Under the pieces are notes generated by a model, which saw nothing but the letters and a program-made list of their open reading frames with translations, had not been told where the DNA came from and did not search any database. The translations under genes were made by a program, and so were the position numbers. A stretch of DNA of 64,000 nucleotides from CAG-390 sp045644325 (GTDB lineage Bacteria; Bacillota; Clostridia; Oscillospirales; CAG-272): the NCBI GenBank assembly GCA_045644325.1, contig JAZRGT010000099.1:1-64000 (forward strand), read 5' to 3'. Below are positions 26,095 through 34,470 of the stretch, one piece after another (the stretch's first letter is position 1; each line of letters opens with the position of its first letter).

Positions 26095-28046
26095 CAGCGA
26101 ACACGCTCTCCGAGAGGAGTTGCGGGATCAAGGAAGATAACTCTTACTTCCTCTTCGCCCGAAGCGAGAAGCATACCCTCGGACTCAACTCCGCAAAGCT
26201 TTGCGGGTGCGAGGTTAGCAACGAGAACGATCTTCTTGCCGATAAGATCCTCGGGCTTATAGAACTTTGCAATGCCCGAAACTACCTGTCTCTTCTCATA
26301 GCCAAGGTCTACCTTGAGCTTGAGAAGCTTCTTTGCCTTCGGTACGGGCTCGCACTCGATGATCTGCGCGGTGCGGAGCTCGACCTTCATAAAGTCCTCA
26401 AATCCGATGATAGCGCATCCCTCGGGCTTTTCGATCTTGGGAGCTTCTGCTGCCTTTCTTGCAGCTTCGATCTCGGCGTAGATAGCTTCAAGAGTCTTTG
26501 CCTCGTCGATTCTTGCAAAGAGAACTGCAGAATCGTTGACGGATTCGCCTGCAACGGTACCGTTAAACTCACCGCCGATGCTCTCGAAGGTGGTGTTGGA
26601 GGTTCCGAGCTGTGCGAAGATAGTCTCTGCGGTTGCGGGGATCATAGGAGCGAGCATAACAGCGCCCCAGCGGATGGATTCGAGAAGGTTATAAAGAACG
26701 GTTGCAAGGCGTGCGCGGGTTTCTTCGTTCTTTGCGAGAACCCAAGGCTGGGTCTCGTCGATATACTTGTTTGCGCGGCGGAGAAGCGAAAGGATCGCGT
26801 CAATCGCATCGGCGATGTGATAGCTGTCCATAGCCTCGTAATAGCTCTTTACAGCCTCTGCACAGACAGCCTTGAACTCGTCGTCAAGTGCTTCGGGCGC
26901 GGTAGGAGCCTCGATCTTCTTATCGAAATACTTTTTCTGCATATCGAGAGTTCTCTTGACAAGGTTGCCGAGAGTGTTTACGAGGTCGGTATTGAAGCGT
27001 GCGAGAACGCTGTCCCATGTGATAGAGCCGTCGGAAGCAAAGGGCATCTCGGCGAGGGCGTAGTAACGAACGCCGTCAACGCCTACGTACTCTGCAAGCT
27101 TATCGGCATAAATTACGTTGCCACGGGACTTGGACATCTTATCGGTACCGAAGTTGAACCAGGGGTGACCGAAGATCTTCTCGGGGAGAGGAAGATCAAG
27201 TGCCATAAGGAAGATTGGCCAATAGATCGAATGGAATCTTACGATATCCTTACCGATCATATGGACGTCAGCGGGCCAGAGCTTACGGAACTGCTCGGAC
27301 TGCTCCTCAAAAGTCTTGTCGGGATCGTAGCCGATGGCGGTGATATAGTTTACGAGCGCGTCGAGCCAAACGTAAACAACGTGCTTGGGATCGGAGGGAA
27401 CCTGAATACCCCAAGTGAAGGAGGTGCGGGAAACGCAGAGATCCTGCAGTCCCGAAAGGAGGAAGTTATTGAGCATTTCCTTCTTTCTTGCCTCGGGCTC
27501 GAGGAATTCGGGATGCGACTCAAAATACTCGATGAGACGGGGAGCGTATTTCTGCATATTGAAGAAGTATGCCTCTTCTCTTGCCTGCTTTACGGGTCTG
27601 CCGCAATCGGGGCATTTGCCGTCGGTTACCTGAGATTCGGTGAAGAAGGACTCGCAGGGAGTGCAGTACCAGCCCTCGTAGTATCCCTTGTAGATATCGC
27701 CCTGCTTAAGGAAGCGTTCGAAAATCTTCTGGATAGTCTTAACGTGGTAATCGTCGGTGGTGCGGATGAAGTAGTCGTAGCTTACGTTCATCTTGTCCCA
27801 CATTTCCTTGATGATACCCGCAACGTTGTCAACGTATGCCTGGGGTGCGATGCCTGCGGCAGCGGCGCAGTTTTCGATCTTCTGACCGTGCTCGTCTGTG
27901 CCCGTGCAGAAGAATACGTCATAGCCCTTTGCCCTCTTGTAGCGGGCAATGGCGTCGGTAGCGATAGCTTCATAGGTATTGCCGATATGAGGCTTTGCGG
28001 AAGCATATGCGATTGCTGTTGTTATATAATACTTAGGTTTAGTCAT
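26094..28046 (-). CDS. metG: methionine--tRNA ligase
   Basis: The 650-residue class I synthetase has the HIGH motif (PHIGNTYE, residues 16-23), a zinc-knuckle insert (CTPCESFF and CPDC), the KMSKSRGN loop, an anticodon-binding helical domain, and a C-terminal OB-fold tRNA-binding domain (FMKVELRTAQIIECEPVPKA) that makes the protein dimeric. It overlaps the upstream membrane-protein gene by eight bases and tatD by one. No T-box is present, because transcription comes through nagA and the membrane protein. Confidence 0.97.
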   Translation of the reverse strand: MTKPKYYITTAIAYASAKPHIGNTYEAIATDAIARYKRAKGYDVFFCTGTDEHGQKIENCAAAAGIAPQAYVDNVAGIIKEMWDKMNVSYDYFIRTTDDYHVKTIQKIFERFLKQGDIYKGYYEGWYCTPCESFFTESQVTDGKCPDCGRPVKQAREEAYFFNMQKYAPRLIEYFESHPEFLEPEARKKEMLNNFLLSGLQDLCVSRTSFTWGIQVPSDPKHVVYVWLDALVNYITAIGYDPDKTFEEQSEQFRKLWPADVHMIGKDIVRFHSIYWPIFLMALDLPLPEKIFGHPWFNFGTDKMSKSRGNVIYADKLAEYVGVDGVRYYALAEMPFASDGSITWDSVLARFNTDLVNTLGNLVKRTLDMQKKYFDKKIEAPTAPEALDDEFKAVCAEAVKSYYEAMDSYHIADAIDAILSLLRRANKYIDETQPWVLAKNEETRARLATVLYNLLESIRWGAVMLAPMIPATAETIFAQLGTSNTTFESIGGEFNGTVAGESVNDSAVLFARIDEAKTLEAIYAEIEAARKAAEAPKIEKPEGCAIIGFEDFMKVELRTAQIIECEPVPKAKKLLKLKVDLGYEKRQVVSGIAKFYKPEDLIGKKIVLVANLAPAKLCGVESEGMLLASGEEEVRVIFLDPATPLGERVR

Positions 28047-28677
28047 TTCTGTTGACCGTCCTTTCGTTATTTTTCAAATTGTAATATTTAATTTTGCGTA
28101 TCATCAGCTCTCTGCGGACAGCTGCGCGAGGTCCGGCAACGAGAATATAGTAGATAAAGCAGGTTACGAAGGATAATAAGATATCCAAGACGTATTTCAA
28201 GAGATCTGAATACATCATTCTCAACTTGATCGCCGCGCGCAAATTGGAGAAGTAACCTCTTCCAAGTCCCTTATTAAACCTGGGCATCCAAGAAAAAATT
28301 CTGATTGGGATATAAGACTTCACAAAACTCTTGAAGCTCGAGAACACAGAGAATATCTCAGGCATCGACACCTCTCTGCCGTCGCATACAGCGCTTGCAG
28401 TGTTTCTTACACTCGCAAAGGCGGGGGCCGCAAACAGGTAAATCAATGGGAGCATTACAAGATACCCTATGAAATCGCTTATCTTTACGGATAAATATTC
28501 AAGAATATTTAAAAGCAGATAGGATATTATCAATCCAAGCCCCGCCATCGAAAGAGTAAATACAAAGGCAATAACAAGAGCCCCTCTCGCCTTGTTCTTC
28601 AGAATAAGGCTCACTTCCGAAGAAAGCTTTTGCAAAAGTGCTTTGCGATCTGATTTATATAAGTTACGCTTTTTCAT
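28039..28677 (-). CDS. membrane protein between nagA and metG, unknown function
   Basis: I do not recognise this 212-residue protein. A basic N-terminus is followed by hydrophobic helices at about 34-56 (ALVIAFVFTLSMAGLGLIISYLL split by family spacing), 66-86 (FIGYLVMLPLIYLFAAPAFA) and about 165-190, with a very basic tail (RKIKYYNLKNNERTVNR). The DUF975-like proteins share this style, but the signature is not clear. It starts five bases after nagA and overlaps metG by eight bases, so it is part of that operon. Confidence 0.65.
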   Translation of the reverse strand: MKKRNLYKSDRKALLQKLSSEVSLILKNKARGALVIAFVFTLSMAGLGLIISYLLLNILEYLSVKISDFIGYLVMLPLIYLFAAPAFASVRNTASAVCDGREVSMPEIFSVFSSFKSFVKSYIPIRIFSWMPRFNKGLGRGYFSNLRAAIKLRMMYSDLLKYVLDILLSFVTCFIYYILVAGPRAAVRRELMIRKIKYYNLKNNERTVNRND

Positions 28678-28682
28678 ATTCG

Positions 28683-29837
28683 TTAATACACCACTTCTCC
28701 GCCGACGAAGACCTGATCTATATCAATCTTCTTGCCCGAAATCGAACATATGATGAAATCGGCACGGTTACCCGGGGTAAGCTTACCGATCTTATTTTCA
28801 AGACCGACCGCTCGCGCGGGTGTAAGTGTCGCGCAGATAAGAGCATCCACTATCGGAATATTCGCGAAACGTGCAAGGTTCTCAACGCCATTAATCAAGG
28901 AAAGCGTACTGCCCGCAAGATTGCCCGATTCGGTTCGCGCAACGCCGTCCTTTACATAGACGGGGAGTCCCGCTATGCTGTATTTACCGTCAGAAAGCGC
29001 GGTGGCTTCCATAGAGTCGCTTATAAGCACAAGCCTGTCCATTCCGATCATACGGTAGGTAAAGGCTACCATTTCGGGAGAAATATGATGACCGTCACAG
29101 ATCAGCTCACAGAAACCGCCCGATTCGAGAGCCGCGAGAACGGTTCCTCCGTCGCGGTGGTGGATCGGGGACATACAGTTATAGAGATGGGTAAACGCTA
29201 CTTTATGCTTGCGGTAGATTTCCGTTGCTTCTTTGTAAGTTGCCGCAGTATGCGCAAGAGAAAGAGTTGCGCCGAGCTCTTTTGCGTGTTCTGCAAATGC
29301 ATCACCGCCTTCAAGCTCAAACGCTGCGCTTACGCGGAGAGGAAGCTTAGAAGCGGATGCGAACGCGTCAAGCTCTATATTATCGGGAGCGGTCAGCAGC
29401 TCGGGATTATGTGCGCCACCCTTTGAGGGATTTAAGTATCTTCCTTCAAGGTGAACACCGAGGAACTCCGAGCCGTCGGTATCGCCCTTAAGACTGTCGA
29501 TTAATTCAGCCTGAGCGCAAAGACTTTCAAACTCCGCAGAAGCGAGAGTCGGGAAAACAGAAGTCACGCCGTATTCCGCGTAGGATTTCGCCATAGCACG
29601 CATTACGTCGGCATCTGCGGTATTGAAATCGCCGCCCGCTCTGCCATGGGTGTGAATATCAACAAGTCCTGGGATAACCTCTCTGCCTCCGCAGTCAATA
29701 ATCGAATCGACCTCGGGACGGGCATCGGTATGGCGCAAAAGTGCACAGATAACGCCGTCTTCCACGAGCATTGATCTTGTCTTGAATATCCTGTTAGTGC
29801 TGTCAAACAGCCTGCAGTTTTCAAATAATATTTGCAT
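28683..29837 (-). CDS. nagA: N-acetylglucosamine-6-phosphate deacetylase
   Basis: The 384-residue amidohydrolase removes acetyl from GlcNAc-6-phosphate during amino-sugar and peptidoglycan recycling. Visible motifs are PGLVDIHTHGRAGGDFN, the metal Glu in LGVHLEGRYLNPSKGGAHN, SLAHTAATY, VAFTHLYNCMSPIHHRDGG, the catalytic Asp in LISDSMEA, and the C-terminal GKLTPGNRADFI. The open frame begins at 29864, but GGAGGTTCGGT before the ATG at 29837 sets the start. No nagB or sugar transporter adjoins. The downstream neighbours are a membrane protein and metG. Confidence 0.93.
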   Translation of the reverse strand: MQILFENCRLFDSTNRIFKTRSMLVEDGVICALLRHTDARPEVDSIIDCGGREVIPGLVDIHTHGRAGGDFNTADADVMRAMAKSYAEYGVTSVFPTLASAEFESLCAQAELIDSLKGDTDGSEFLGVHLEGRYLNPSKGGAHNPELLTAPDNIELDAFASASKLPLRVSAAFELEGGDAFAEHAKELGATLSLAHTAATYKEATEIYRKHKVAFTHLYNCMSPIHHRDGGTVLAALESGGFCELICDGHHISPEMVAFTYRMIGMDRLVLISDSMEATALSDGKYSIAGLPVYVKDGVARTESGNLAGSTLSLINGVENLARFANIPIVDALICATLTPARAVGLENKIGKLTPGNRADFIICSISGKKIDIDQVFVGGEVVY

Positions 29838-29870
29838 ACCGAACCTCCGCATATAGTTATACATTATTAT

Positions 29871-29899
29871 ATTATATCAAACAATTTTACTTTTTTCAA
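29871..29899 (-). promoter_or_regulatory. promoter of the nagA-metG-tatD operon
   Basis: TTGAAA (29894-29899) and TATAAT (29871-29876) on the minus strand are 17 bases apart. No other promoter was seen in front of metG or tatD. Confidence 0.62.
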
Positions 29900-29976
29900 T
29901 AGGTAAATCGGATTTTCACGTTTAAAAGTTGAATTTGCGTCGATAATTTCCACAAAAGACAAAACGGAGGAACGTT

Positions 29977-30516
29977 ATGCCATATATCAAGCCCGAAACG
30001 AAGAACAAATCCGAGCGTTTTTTAAATACGACAGAGGGAGAGTTTTGTCTTGTTTCAACAAGCAGTGCGGCTCTCTGGGCGCTCTCTGCTGAAATTTTCG
30101 CGAGGATAGCACTCTTTGTGTCGGATACTCTCTACCCTTTCACCTATCCCTTTTTCCATACACCGCTCCACGGATTCTTGCCTCGTATCGCTTATCAGCC
30201 GCCCGTTGCGGCAAATCTGATCTTCGGTGCTCTGTTCGGATACACGGTTTACAGATTTGAGAAGAATATATTTTACCGACGGATTAATAAAGCATTACGC
30301 GTAGCCTTCGGTTCGATCGCAGCTTGTGTTTTAGTTTTTCTTTCCGGGCTTCTCGCGATCGCAGACGAGTCTTACGGCTTTGATTTGTTATCGCCGCTAT
30401 TGCTTCGGTCGGACGCAAGCGAATTACCCATGCTGTTTGTTTATTATTTCTTCGCTACTTTTATTGTAACGAGTTACTGTGACGCTATAAGGCGGCGAGT
30501 GTTTTTATTGCCGTAA
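29977..30516 (+). CDS. membrane protein, unknown function
   Basis: I do not recognise this 179-residue protein. Three or four hydrophobic segments are visible (around residues 24-50, 72-85, 100-122 and 148-165: LFVYYFFATFIVTSY). There is no catalytic motif. CGGAGGAACGTT precedes the ATG. It is a single-gene unit that ends at a strong terminator and is divergent from nagA. Confidence 0.65.
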   Translation: MPYIKPETKNKSERFLNTTEGEFCLVSTSSAALWALSAEIFARIALFVSDTLYPFTYPFFHTPLHGFLPRIAYQPPVAANLIFGALFGYTVYRFEKNIFYRRINKALRVAFGSIAACVLVFLSGLLAIADESYGFDLLSPLLLRSDASELPMLFVYYFFATFIVTSYCDAIRRRVFLLP

Positions 30517-30519
30517 AAA

Positions 30520-30546
30520 AAGAACTCCGCACTCGGCGGAGTTCTT
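30520..30546. terminator. bidirectional terminator
   Basis: A perfect 11-base stem (AAGAACTCCGC/GCGGAGTTCTT) with a 5-base loop and A/T tails on both sides lies between convergent genes. Confidence 0.9.
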
Positions 30547-30551
30547 AAAAA

Positions 30552-31343
30552 TTATGATTCGGGAATATAGGTGGGGATATCTTCATTTGAGGTGAAGACA
30601 GGACGGGTGCCTGAGATTTCGCGGTAGAAATCAGCAACCGCAGCCTCAATATAGGGAGTCAGCACCAGATATCCGATTCCACAAGTAAATACGCAGAGGA
30701 AGGACCAGCCTATAAAGCTTAAGTAAAGCGTGAAAAGATCAAACTTATATCCTTTCATCATTTCCTTGGACTTTGCGCAAGCCTCGCTAGCCGACATTTC
30801 GGGATTTTCAGCCATAATATACGGTACCATTGCGTACGCGTAAGATGCTATGATGCCCGGGATACCGCAAAGCAGGCTCCAAAGGAATATGTATAAGGAA
30901 CGAAGAAGGTTGGCAAGTACGGTAGTTTTCCAGAACTTGAAATACTTAAAGAGATCGTTGATCTCCGCATTTTCAGCATCAACAAGGTTGAGATTGAATT
31001 TCGCGTAACCTACTCCGACTATGCTTCCAAGCACAAAAAATGCGAGTCCGATTACTAATCCCACGGTAAGTCCGACGATCAAAACCGTTCCGATAATGCC
31101 CCAAACCGCAGGCTCGATACTCGAGAAAATATCCTCGATGCCGTCAATTTCACCTACGGGAGGGATGACTGTGCCCGATTCATAATCCTCGTTATTAAAT
31201 CCCGAAAGGTCAAAGCTAAAGCCGCCTCCTCCGTTTGACGAAGCGCCGAGGAAGCCTGCTATAAGACCTGCAACGACTGCAAGTCCCCATTTACCGCGAA
31301 GTGCATTTCGTGCGTTTTCTCTGAAAAAAGATGCACCTTTCAT
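30552..31343 (-). CDS. DUF975-family membrane protein
   Basis: The 263-residue protein begins with the family's usual motif for entering the membrane (ENARNALRGKWGLAV, residues 9-23). It has about five helices, a Gly-rich loop near residue 40, and a mid-protein SLLCGIPGIIASYAYAMVPYIMAEN-type block with ASEACAKSKEMMKGYK, which is the DUF975 signature (about 175-200). Its role is unknown in the family. GGAGATCTAAT precedes the ATG, and its upstream region is a possible mobile repeat. Confidence 0.85.
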   Translation of the reverse strand: MKGASFFRENARNALRGKWGLAVVAGLIAGFLGASSNGGGGFSFDLSGFNNEDYESGTVIPPVGEIDGIEDIFSSIEPAVWGIIGTVLIVGLTVGLVIGLAFFVLGSIVGVGYAKFNLNLVDAENAEINDLFKYFKFWKTTVLANLLRSLYIFLWSLLCGIPGIIASYAYAMVPYIMAENPEMSASEACAKSKEMMKGYKFDLFTLYLSFIGWSFLCVFTCGIGYLVLTPYIEAAVADFYREISGTRPVFTSNEDIPTYIPES

Positions 31344-31361
31344 ATTAGATCTCCTTTCTTA

Positions 31362-31566
31362 TCAATTGATAGTTGATTGTATAACCTAACAAATTTTGAT
31401 TAATTTCGTTTTTTCGGCGGATTTGCCGACCGAAAAAACACCGCCGAGGCGAGCTATGTGCGCCCGCGCGCCGAGGGGAGTCGTCAAAAACCTTGATTTT
31501 GACGACGGCGATAAGCGCGCGACTTCAATTATAAAACAAGGTTTTACAATTGACTATATCAGTTGA
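31362..31566. repeat. MITE-like element with terminal inverted repeats
   Basis: Imperfect inverted repeats of about 25-27 bases (31362-31386 and 31540-31566) bound a GC-richer core. The core holds a perfect 10-base hairpin of GTTTTTTCGG (about 31408-31440) and another of GTCGTCAAAA/TTTTGACGAC (about 31479-31505). There is no open frame of note. The right repeat includes the metA stop codon. It resembles small non-autonomous elements; a paired-hairpin regulatory leader is the alternative. Confidence 0.45.
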
Positions 31567-32476
31567 TTTGTTCTCTGTCGTAGGGTGTGGTCTGATAAAC
31601 GAAATAATTGAGCCAATTGGAATAAAGCAGATTTGCACAGCTTCTCCAGGTTACGATGGGGTCGAGGGTATCGTCGTCATTCGGGAAATAGTTATAAGGA
31701 ATCTCGATGGGAAGCCCCGCGTTTTTATCGCGGAGATATTCAGCTTTGAGAGTTCCGGCATCGTATTCCGAATGACCTGTAATGAAGATCTGTCTGCCGC
31801 GGTCGGTAGCGCAGGCATAGAGTCCCGCAACGGGGGATGTGGAAAGTATCTTGAGCTCGGGGCAAGCCTCTACATCCTCGATTCGCACGGTAGTATGGCG
31901 CGAATGAGGAACGAAGAATTTATCGTCAAAGCCTCTGAAAAGCATTGAGGAGCGACGGTCAACCGTGTGCTCAAAGACACCGAACAGCTTAGAATCAAGA
32001 GGATATTTCTTGATTCCGTAATGATAATAAAGTCCAGCCTGTGCACCCCAGCAGATATGGAAGGTGGAGGTTACGTTTGTCTTCGACCATTCCATAATCT
32101 CGCAGAGCTCATCCCAGTAGGTTACCTGCTCAAACGGGAGCTGTTCAACGGGCGCACCGGTTATGATCATACCGTCGTATTTCTTATGCTTGACCTCATC
32201 GAAAGTCTTATAGAAGGCAAGCATATGCTCGGCAGAGGTGTGCGTTGCCTTATGAGTAGCGGTCTGAAGGAGTTCAAGCTCTACCTGAAGTGGCGTGTTT
32301 CCTATCAGGCGCGCGATCTGAGTCTCTGTTGTGATCTTCTGCGGCATCAGATTGAGCATAAGGATATTAAGAGGTCTGATATCCTGCGTGATCGCGCGTG
32401 TCTCCGTCATAACAAAGATATTTTCGTCAAGCAGAGTCTGTGTCGCGGGAAGAAGATTGGGAATTTTGATAGGCAT
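31559..32476 (-). CDS. metA: homoserine O-acetyltransferase (MetA family)
   Basis: The 305-residue enzyme activates homoserine for methionine synthesis. The catalytic Cys142 lies in CWGAQAG, and the family's ITGAPVE motif is at 105-111. Residue 111 is Glu (ITGAPVEQ). From work on MetA enzymes, Glu111 marks acetyl-CoA use and Gly111 succinyl-CoA use, so O-acetylhomoserine is the likely product. That suits the neighbouring metY, which uses O-acetylhomoserine. It begins 16 bases after metY, and its stop codon lies in the right end of the MITE-like element. Confidence 0.93.
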   Translation of the reverse strand: MPIKIPNLLPATQTLLDENIFVMTETRAITQDIRPLNILMLNLMPQKITTETQIARLIGNTPLQVELELLQTATHKATHTSAEHMLAFYKTFDEVKHKKYDGMIITGAPVEQLPFEQVTYWDELCEIMEWSKTNVTSTFHICWGAQAGLYYHYGIKKYPLDSKLFGVFEHTVDRRSSMLFRGFDDKFFVPHSRHTTVRIEDVEACPELKILSTSPVAGLYACATDRGRQIFITGHSEYDAGTLKAEYLRDKNAGLPIEIPYNYFPNDDDTLDPIVTWRSCANLLYSNWLNYFVYQTTPYDREQIN

Positions 32477-32492
32477 ATTTTACTCCTGAAAA

Positions 32493-33776
32493 TTAAGCGT
32501 TTGCAAGTGCCTGCTCGATATCGGCGATGATATCATCGATATGCTCAGTACCGACGGAAAGTCTTACAAGACCTGCGGGAATGCCTGCCGCTTCAAGCTG
32601 CTCGTCGGTGAGCTGGCGGTGGGTGGTGGATGCGGGATTGAGAACGCTCGTGCGCGAATCAGCTACGTGAACCACGATAGCAGCAAGCTTGAGGGAATCC
32701 ATAAACTTGACGGCAGAATCACGGCCGCCCTTGATAACGAAGGAAACTACACCCGCGCAACCGTCGGGGAGGTACTTCTTCGCAAGGGAGTGGCGGGGAT
32801 CGTTTTCAAGTCCGGGATAGGAAACGCTTTCGACCTTCTCGTGAGCCTCGAGGTACTTCGACACAGCGAGAGCGTTCGAACAATGTCTTTCCATACGAAG
32901 GTGGAGAGTCTCAAGTCCGAGGTTGAGAAGAAATGCGCTCATTGCGGTCATTGCGATACCCATATCGCGAACGAGCTGAACGCGAGCTTTGGTAACGTAA
33001 GCCATATCATTTCCGAACTGCTTAACGTAAGCAACGCCGTGATACGAGGGATCGGGATCGTTGAGTTCGGGCCACTTTTCGGGGTTAGCGGACCAATCGA
33101 ACTTACCGCCATCAACAACACAACCGCCTACAACTGTAGCGTGACCGTCCATATACTTGGTGGTGGAATGAACGATAATATCGCATCCGTGCTCGAAGGG
33201 ACGGCAAAGGATGGGAGTCGGGAAGGTATTATCAACTACGAAGGGGATGCCGTTTTTGTGAGCAATTGCGGCAAATCTGTCGAAGTCGAGAACGTCGAGT
33301 GCGGGATTTGCGATAGTCTCGCCGAAAAGCATACGGGTGTTATCATCGATAAGCGCTTCGATCTCATCGTCACTCATAGAAGAGGTTGCAAAGCGAACCT
33401 CGATGCCGAAGCGCTTGAGAGTTACTGCGAAAAGATTTACAGTTCCTCCGTAAATAGCGGCAAGAGAAACGATATTCTGCCCTGCTTTGGTGATATTGAG
33501 AACTGCAAGAAGTATAGCCGCCATACCGGACGAGGTAAGGATCGCTCCGGTGCCGCCCTCGAGATCGGTGATCTTCTTCTCTACCTCTGCAACCGTGGGG
33601 TTGGAGATTCGGGAGTACATATGGCCGTCAGCCTTGAGGTCGAAGAGGTCTCCTACTTCTTCGGAAGAGCAGTATTTATAGGTAGTGCTCTGGTATATGG
33701 GAAGAACGCGGGGCTCACCGTTTCCGGGGTTGTAGCCCGACTGAATGCATTTTGTTTCGATCTTGAAATCAGACAT
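32493..33776 (-). CDS. metY: O-acetylhomoserine sulfhydrylase (Cys/Met metabolism PLP enzyme)
   Basis: The 427-residue gamma-family PLP enzyme converts O-acetylhomoserine plus sulfide into homocysteine. The start of the enzyme (FKIETKCIQSGYNPGNGEPRV), the Tyr region VLPIYQSTTY, DNTFPTP, the PLP lysine in HSTTKYMDGH and the C-terminal SRTSVLNPASTTHRQL match the family. The length fits MetY (about 425-435) rather than MetB/MetC (about 380). The ATG at 33776 has GAGGATAAA; an in-frame TTG seven codons upstream has no ribosome site. Confidence 0.92.
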   Translation of the reverse strand: MSDFKIETKCIQSGYNPGNGEPRVLPIYQSTTYKYCSSEEVGDLFDLKADGHMYSRISNPTVAEVEKKITDLEGGTGAILTSSGMAAILLAVLNITKAGQNIVSLAAIYGGTVNLFAVTLKRFGIEVRFATSSMSDDEIEALIDDNTRMLFGETIANPALDVLDFDRFAAIAHKNGIPFVVDNTFPTPILCRPFEHGCDIIVHSTTKYMDGHATVVGGCVVDGGKFDWSANPEKWPELNDPDPSYHGVAYVKQFGNDMAYVTKARVQLVRDMGIAMTAMSAFLLNLGLETLHLRMERHCSNALAVSKYLEAHEKVESVSYPGLENDPRHSLAKKYLPDGCAGVVSFVIKGGRDSAVKFMDSLKLAAIVVHVADSRTSVLNPASTTHRQLTDEQLEAAGIPAGLVRLSVGTEHIDDIIADIEQALANA

Positions 33777-33789
33777 TTTATCCTCACTT

Positions 33790-33808
33790 TCGCGCAAAAT
33801 CGCGCAAA
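33790..33808 (-). promoter_or_regulatory. tandem TCGCGCAAA repeat in the metY leader
   Basis: Two copies of TCGCGCAAA, ten bases apart (one helical turn), lie between the -10 box and the metY start. This is a candidate operator. It resembles no methionine riboswitch. Confidence 0.3.
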
Positions 33809-33826
33809 CAACATTATTTCACAGTA

Positions 33827-33855
33827 ATTATATCACAAAGAATAACAAATTTCAA
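33827..33855 (-). promoter_or_regulatory. promoter of metY-metA
   Basis: TTGAAA (33850-33855) and TATAAT (33827-33832) on the minus strand are 17 bases apart. Confidence 0.65.
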
Positions 33856-33870
33856 TAGAAAATACAAAAA

Positions 33871-33898
33871 ATCCTTCTCCGCAGATACGGAGAAGGAT
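33871..33898 (-). terminator. terminator after dpaB
   Basis: A perfect 11-base stem (ATCCTTCTCCG/CGGAGAAGGAT) with a 6-base loop is followed on the minus strand by TTTTTTG. Confidence 0.9.
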
Positions 33899-33903
33899 CG
33901 GTT

Positions 33904-34470
33904 TCAGTTCAGAAACAACGGACGGAGCTGTTCCCCTCGCAAGGCAGCGTAGAAGGAGTCTCCGAGCTTGCTGAAATCGCAGACGAGCGAATTCGGCTTT
34001 TTCTCCGGATCGTCCTGCGTAAGCGGAACAAAATAAATGCTTTTACGCTTTTGCATTGCGTTAAGATTTGAAAGATTTGCGGATAGACCGTCGTTCGTCG
34101 CGAGCGCGATCAGTAGAGGTCGGTCGCAACGCAGATGTGCCTTTGCCGCCATTGTGACGGGTGTGTCGGTGATTCCGAGTGCCAGTTTTGCGAGAGTGTT
34201 TCCCGTACAGGGGCAGATTATAAGCAAGTCGAGCTTTTCCTTGGGACCTAGCGGCTCGGCGTCCGCGATCGTTTTTATGACGTCTCTGCCGCAGATCGAT
34301 TCGATTTTTATAATATGATCTGCCGCCGCGCCGAAGCGCGTGTCTACAGACGATGCGTTGAAGCTCATGATCGGAACTATTTCGTGTCCGATATCAACGA
34401 GTCGCTTTAGTTGCTCCATTGACTGAGCGAACGTGCAGAATGAACCGCAAAATGCAAATCCTATCTTCAA
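33904..34470 (-). CDS. dpaB: dipicolinate synthase subunit B
   Basis: The 188-residue flavoprotein-like protein (SpoVFB) works with DpaA to oxidise dihydrodipicolinate to dipicolinic acid for the spore core. Family features are MKIGFAFCGSFCTF at the start, LIICPCTGNTLAKLALGITD, and DGLSANLSNLNAM. Its start overlaps the dpaA stop by four bases. Its presence is direct evidence that this organism carries spore-making machinery, in contrast to clostridia that lack SpoVF and use EtfA. Confidence 0.94.
   Translation of the reverse strand: MKIGFAFCGSFCTFAQSMEQLKRLVDIGHEIVPIMSFNASSVDTRFGAAADHIIKIESICGRDVIKTIADAEPLGPKEKLDLLIICPCTGNTLAKLALGITDTPVTMAAKAHLRCDRPLLIALATNDGLSANLSNLNAMQKRKSIYFVPLTQDDPEKKPNSLVCDFSKLGDSFYAALRGEQLRPLFLN

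Noticed and set aside
25953..28055. Long plus-strand frame opposite metG (700 residues)
   Set aside because: Antisense shadow with Cys/Leu/Val-rich low-information sequence and no known motif.
31362..31566. The repeat as a riboswitch of the DUF975 gene
   Set aside because: The two hairpins match no riboswitch core I know, and the terminal inverted repeats point to an element, so it is reported as MITE-like only.
33776..33870. SAM riboswitch upstream of metY
   Set aside because: No S-box, SAM-II or SAM-III core was found, and the leader is only about 45 bases.
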